This document shows, one piece after another, positions 60,300 through 64,000 of a DNA stretch of 64,000 nucleotides. The stretch comes from Sinohyriopsis cumingii. Lineage: Eukaryota > Mollusca > Bivalvia > Unionida > Unionidae. Each line of letters opens with the position of its first letter. The stretch's first letter is position 1. A model generated the notes under the pieces. The model was not told where the DNA came from and did not search any database. It saw only the letters and a list, made by a program, of their open reading frames with translations. A program made the translations under genes and the position numbers. The stretch is from assembly GCA_028554795.2 (NCBI GenBank), contig CM068842.1:25950590-26014589 (forward strand), written 5' to 3'.

Positions 60300-61379
60300 A
60301 GGCAGTGATGCTGGCCATTACATGGTCACCTGTCTGTGAAATTACTTTTAAAAATGATTGAGTAGGCAGTAATGCTGGCGAAGATATAGTCTGTCTGTAA
60401 AAACACTGAAAATGATTGTCTTCAATGACATGTATTACTCTGACAAATGATCACCTTGAATGACACAAATTACTTCTATGTACTTTTCAAGTAAAATTCA
60501 AGAAATGAGATGTACGAATTTGGGGTATGAAGATAATCAATCATCAATAAACAAGATTTTTGAGGCTAACGATATGTGAAACACCTACCTGTTCTAACAA
60601 CCAGCATCTTAGGAAACAAAGGTCTATGCTAGCTGAATATATAGCATCAATTTGTCAATTACCACATGAAAAAAATATTTCTGAGAATACATTTCTTATT
60701 TCCCCCCATGATATCTTTATTAGTACCATCAACTTCCCAAATGTTTTATCTGATGTAACAGCAATCTTGGGGTCTGGACTCGGGGGTGGGGATGGTTGGT
60801 GGTGGGTGGGTAAGGTTACTGTAAACTTTTTGATTGCAGCTATTGTTTCTAATATCTAAAATCAACATGTCGATTGTATTAAAGAGATTACACTCAGGGA
60901 GATTGATTATCTAAAAGCTTTCTTTACACTATATACTCTGGCCCAAATAAAACTATGTATTTGCTATGTACTGCAGCCAATGCCGTCTGTGCTGTTCAAA
61001 TACTGGCTCTGGTAGAACAATACAAGGTGACGAAATGCTAATTGTTTAGATGAGTGTTATGCCTTTTATTACAGCTGTCCATGAGTAAGTAATATATCCA
61101 AGTTTACAGATACCAAATACTGGCAATACAGTATTTCAGGAATCCTTCAAAAGTTTATGTATCTTACTGTACTGGTATCCTGAATGTAACATGTTACTTT
61201 TTTTATACTACCTTCTATAATATTAGCCCAACTGCTAATTGCATTGACACTGATATGCCATCAGCTTCACTAAATTTCTCAAAGTGTTTGATGTTGTATG
61301 GCACATTAACAAAAGCAGATTGTTTAATGTGGAGGCAATTGGACTAACATGCCTAGCCTGAGAACATACCACAATAGCC
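60300..61379. other. Non-coding sequence
   Basis: An isolated donor-like gaacag/gtaggt on the minus strand (about 60588) follows a 46-nt segment that could be an exon, but nothing supports it further. Confidence 0.3.
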
Positions 61380-61475
61380 AATGTGGGGTTGGTTGATCCA
61401 ATGGTTGGGATTCAAACCTGCACCCTTTTAGTTGCAAGTCCAGCATGCAAACCACTGGGACACCACAGCAAAGTT
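61380..61475 (-). mobile_element. tRNA-like SINE head, third family
   Basis: On the minus strand it reads tggtgtcccagtggtttgca (A-box-like), then gcaggtttgaatcccaacca (B-box-like), the arrangement of a tRNA-derived SINE head. It differs from both other families. Confidence 0.6.
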
Positions 61476-61519
61476 GCCTTTAATCGTATGAAGGAGGATG
61501 CATCAGGCCTATTCAACAT

Positions 61520-61855
61520 CCCACAGAAAATGGACTAGGTCATAATGGTACTCAATGCAGAAAATGGACCAGGACATAATGGTACCTAAAGCAGAAAATG
61601 GACTAGGTCATAATGGAACCTAATGCAGAAAATGGACCAGGACATAATGGTACCTAACGCAGAAAATGGACTAGGTCATAATGGTAGCTAATGCAGAAAA
61701 TGGACCAGGACATAGTGGTACCTAATGCAGAAAATGGACCAGGACATAGTGGTACCTAACGCAGAAAATGGACCAGGACATAATGGTACCTAACGCAGAA
61801 AATGGACCAGGACATAATGGTACCTAATGCAGAAAAAGTACCAGGACATAATGGT
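61520..61855. repeat. ~33-bp minisatellite
   Basis: About ten copies of gcagaaaatggaccaggaca plus taatggtacctaa. The ggaccagg and ggactagg versions partly alternate. Confidence 0.95.
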
Positions 61856-62601
61856 TCCAAAACCTTTCGTTCAAACAATCGTGGTGCTCTCTGTCAGATT
61901 TTGAAAATGAATGTTCATGGCCACATGCCTTTGCAAATAGTAGTTCAAGATTTAAAAAAATGAATGTCCCTGAAGTAGAAACTCTTGTTACATAAAACTT
62001 TGAATCAGTACCTTATGCTCAGACAACCAATGTATTCAACGACAAATTTATATTGCTGTCATATGCTAAAATGGTCATATGCGACACAAAAAACAATACC
62101 CTACAATTTTAAAATTAAACCATCTGAAAAGTAAGCCCACTGTGAAAATACCACTATTTAAATCAAGTTAAATTAAGATCATAGTCAAATCCTGATGTAA
62201 TAAATTTCATGATCCTTACAACATTTCAAAATCAAATTTCCTCTGATGCACACCAGAATCCATTTTCTTGTCAAATATTTTACTTGAAACTGCACCTATC
62301 TTAACAAGAAGCCCAAGTGGATCTAACATCACTCACCAGGCTGATGCTGACCTAGAAGCTGCAAGCCAAAGAACAGTTGGCCAAGAAATCTCATTATCAG
62401 GATGCTTACTGACATTGACAGGTAGCTATACTGTATGGTTAATTTGGCATCGTTTGTACAAACTCGATCTTTTTTTATTGCTGTTGATTTCAATGACACT
62501 TTTACCACATTATTGGCTATGTCAACATGAGGGCTTTTTGCTTGGATGGTACAGTTCAGTTAAATTCTGCTGTGTAGTATTCTGGCAGGAGATGTTGATG
62601 T

Positions 62602-62917
62602 GTGTTTTTGGAATTTTAACGTAGCTTTAACAATTTGAGTCATACTGCAATGATGTCTGCAGTGTAGCAGTTTATAGTGATGTCTAGCATTGGGGCATCA
62701 TCCAAAAGACATGTGGCATCATGTCCCACCCAGAAACATTATCTTGACGCCAGGCTGAACAGTCCTAACACCAACCTCTTAAAGCTGAGCCTGAAGCAAA
62801 GCAGCTGCCAGTACCATTTTTATAAGTCTTTAGTATGAATCAGCTGGGGTTCGAACCCATGACCTCCTGCATCTGATGCAGATGCTATAACTACTTGGGC
62901 CGCTGGAGTGGTTGGCA
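62602..62917 (-). mobile_element. SINE family 1, copy f
   Basis: It has ttttaacgtagctttaacaa, gcatcatgtcccacccagaa, aacctcttaaagctgagcct, ggggttcgaacccatgacct (B box, reversed) and ataactacttgggccgctgg (A box, reversed). Confidence 0.85.
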
Positions 62918-63041
62918 GTGGCTGTTTAAAGGTTTTTCTATTTTTTCTAAAACAGCTCAATTTGATAGTGGAGAAGCCACATTTCTGTAAAATATTAAAG
63001 CTTTTATGCCAGGATGCTTTCACTCAAATCTGGTCCAATTC

Positions 63042-63665
63042 TTAACACATTAACCCCTAGCGATGACTTTACAGGGCAGGAGGTAGTAGCCTACTGCCGA
63101 GCTCTGTAGCGTCATGGTCATGCATGATACACTAAAGTGGGTGGTATTATAGAAAGGTAGATAGATGTAGCTCTACAATGATACCAAATAATCTGGAATA
63201 TCTAGTTGCACTACAAAATACAGAGAGAAAAACCTCATTTTATGGACCCGACTTTTTTTTACCCAAAATTTGCCCGTCGTCGGAATCCGATTTTGTGTCT
63301 GGATTTTAGACTTTTTGGTCTCAGATCTAAGGCAAACCGGTATGAGCTGCAAACAGATAGATGAGCCTTTGCAAAAAGTAGGATAAGATGGGCATTTGGA
63401 ATAAAGAGTGGTCTCAATACAAAAATAATGGCTCTGTTTAGCAAAAGAAAAAAAAAAAAGGAGGGGGGTCCAAATTTTACCCTTCTGCTCACGCGAGAGT
63501 CAAATAGCCAATGAAAATCGATGTTTCTAACACCACTAGGCAGTATGTTATTGAAAGATGACCAGGGATTTGGTGTTTTCGAGTCTATTCAGAAATAACT
63601 TTCAAGTGTTTCCTACTCGATTTTCAGGCAAAAATGACAAAAAGCTCCATGGGTTAATGTATTAA
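63042..63665. mobile_element. TTAA-flanked MITE (piggyBac-like), copy 3
   Basis: The left end is TTAACACATTAACCCC and the right end gggttaatgtattaa. The interior aligns with 17515-18125 along its full length. It is the best preserved of the three copies. Confidence 0.85.
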
Positions 63666-64000
63666 GAGCAGTAATGTTTAGAAGTTGCATTTAAAAGACT
63701 TCATTATTTTTAGCAATTTTGGCAGACTGGCTTCATTTTGTATGAACTTGAAAGACCTTCATTCTAAAAGATTTTATGTATTAAAATCTGGTCACATTCT
63801 CTTCGTCAGTTTTTGAGATGTTGTTTAAATGTAGTTTTTAATAAATCTGATGACAAATTGAATTGGCATCATTTATACAAGCTTGAAAAGCCTGTCAAGT
63901 TTGGTTTAATTGGCCTACTGGTTTTTAGTAGCTGACAGTAGATATTACTGACAGACAATGCATAGCCAATGACTAACAAAAAAATGCTAGAAGCAAGCCC
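63666..64000. other. Non-coding sequence at window edge
   Basis: I see nothing recognisable here. Confidence 0.4.

Noticed and set aside
60560-60588. Possible exon before gaacag/gtaggt on the minus strand
   Set aside because: The segment is short, its phase does not fit the exon at 55500, and no family is recognised.
62268-62624. 118-residue plus-strand frame
   Set aside because: It has no recognisable motif, runs into a SINE at its 3' end and lacks supporting splice sites.

Overview
This is AT-rich animal DNA, most likely from a mollusc. Genes have introns. Much of the sequence is minisatellite, and there are tRNA-derived SINEs, several DNA-transposon families and long low-complexity tracts. 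There is no operon, rRNA, genuine tRNA gene or CRISPR array. The mollusc assignment rests on one SINE family that, from memory, resembles the Meta-domain (BivaMD-like) SINEs of bivalves, and on the overall repeat content. It was not checked against a database.

The main host gene lies on the minus strand and runs from at least 42581 down to its stop codon at 7168. I rebuilt eight exons (995 coding nt) with correct GT/AG borders and matching phases: 42453-42581, 37211-37410, 30096-30173, 26406-26501, 21121-21217, 14935-15026, 10002-10117 and 7168-7354. The joined protein matches the TTD14 family (TRPL translocation defect protein 14), a nucleotide- and phospholipid-binding trafficking factor. 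The 5' exons, which should carry the P-loop, were not found and probably lie beyond the right edge or were missed.

The introns of this gene hold most of the other content. A 55-bp satellite (30407-35640) is split by a complete 2400-bp DNA transposon (31416-33815). This has CACTGG-type inverted ends, a TAA target duplication, an intact 562-residue transposase-like gene and a TATA/CRE-type promoter. It is the most interesting object here. Other intronic items are a 39-bp minisatellite with an 11-unit higher-order repeat (40465-42170), a 26-bp array that has duplicated a splice acceptor (10112-10265), two hAT elements (one splitting a SINE), two TTAA-flanked MITEs, and a divergent ~155-bp tandem repeat (21600-22740).

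Right of 42.6 kb are two inverted copies of a pogo-like element (43012-44664 and 53050-55035), a promoter-like and possibly LTR-derived stretch (48.1-51.0 kb), and two phase-compatible exons of an unidentified minus-strand gene (55413-55500 and 51639-51935). A 3.7-kb 24-bp minisatellite (55960-59620) contains a clean 269-bp hAT MITE. The right end has more minisatellites, SINEs and a third TTAA MITE. Most long open frames in the window are artefacts of minisatellites whose unit length is a multiple of three.
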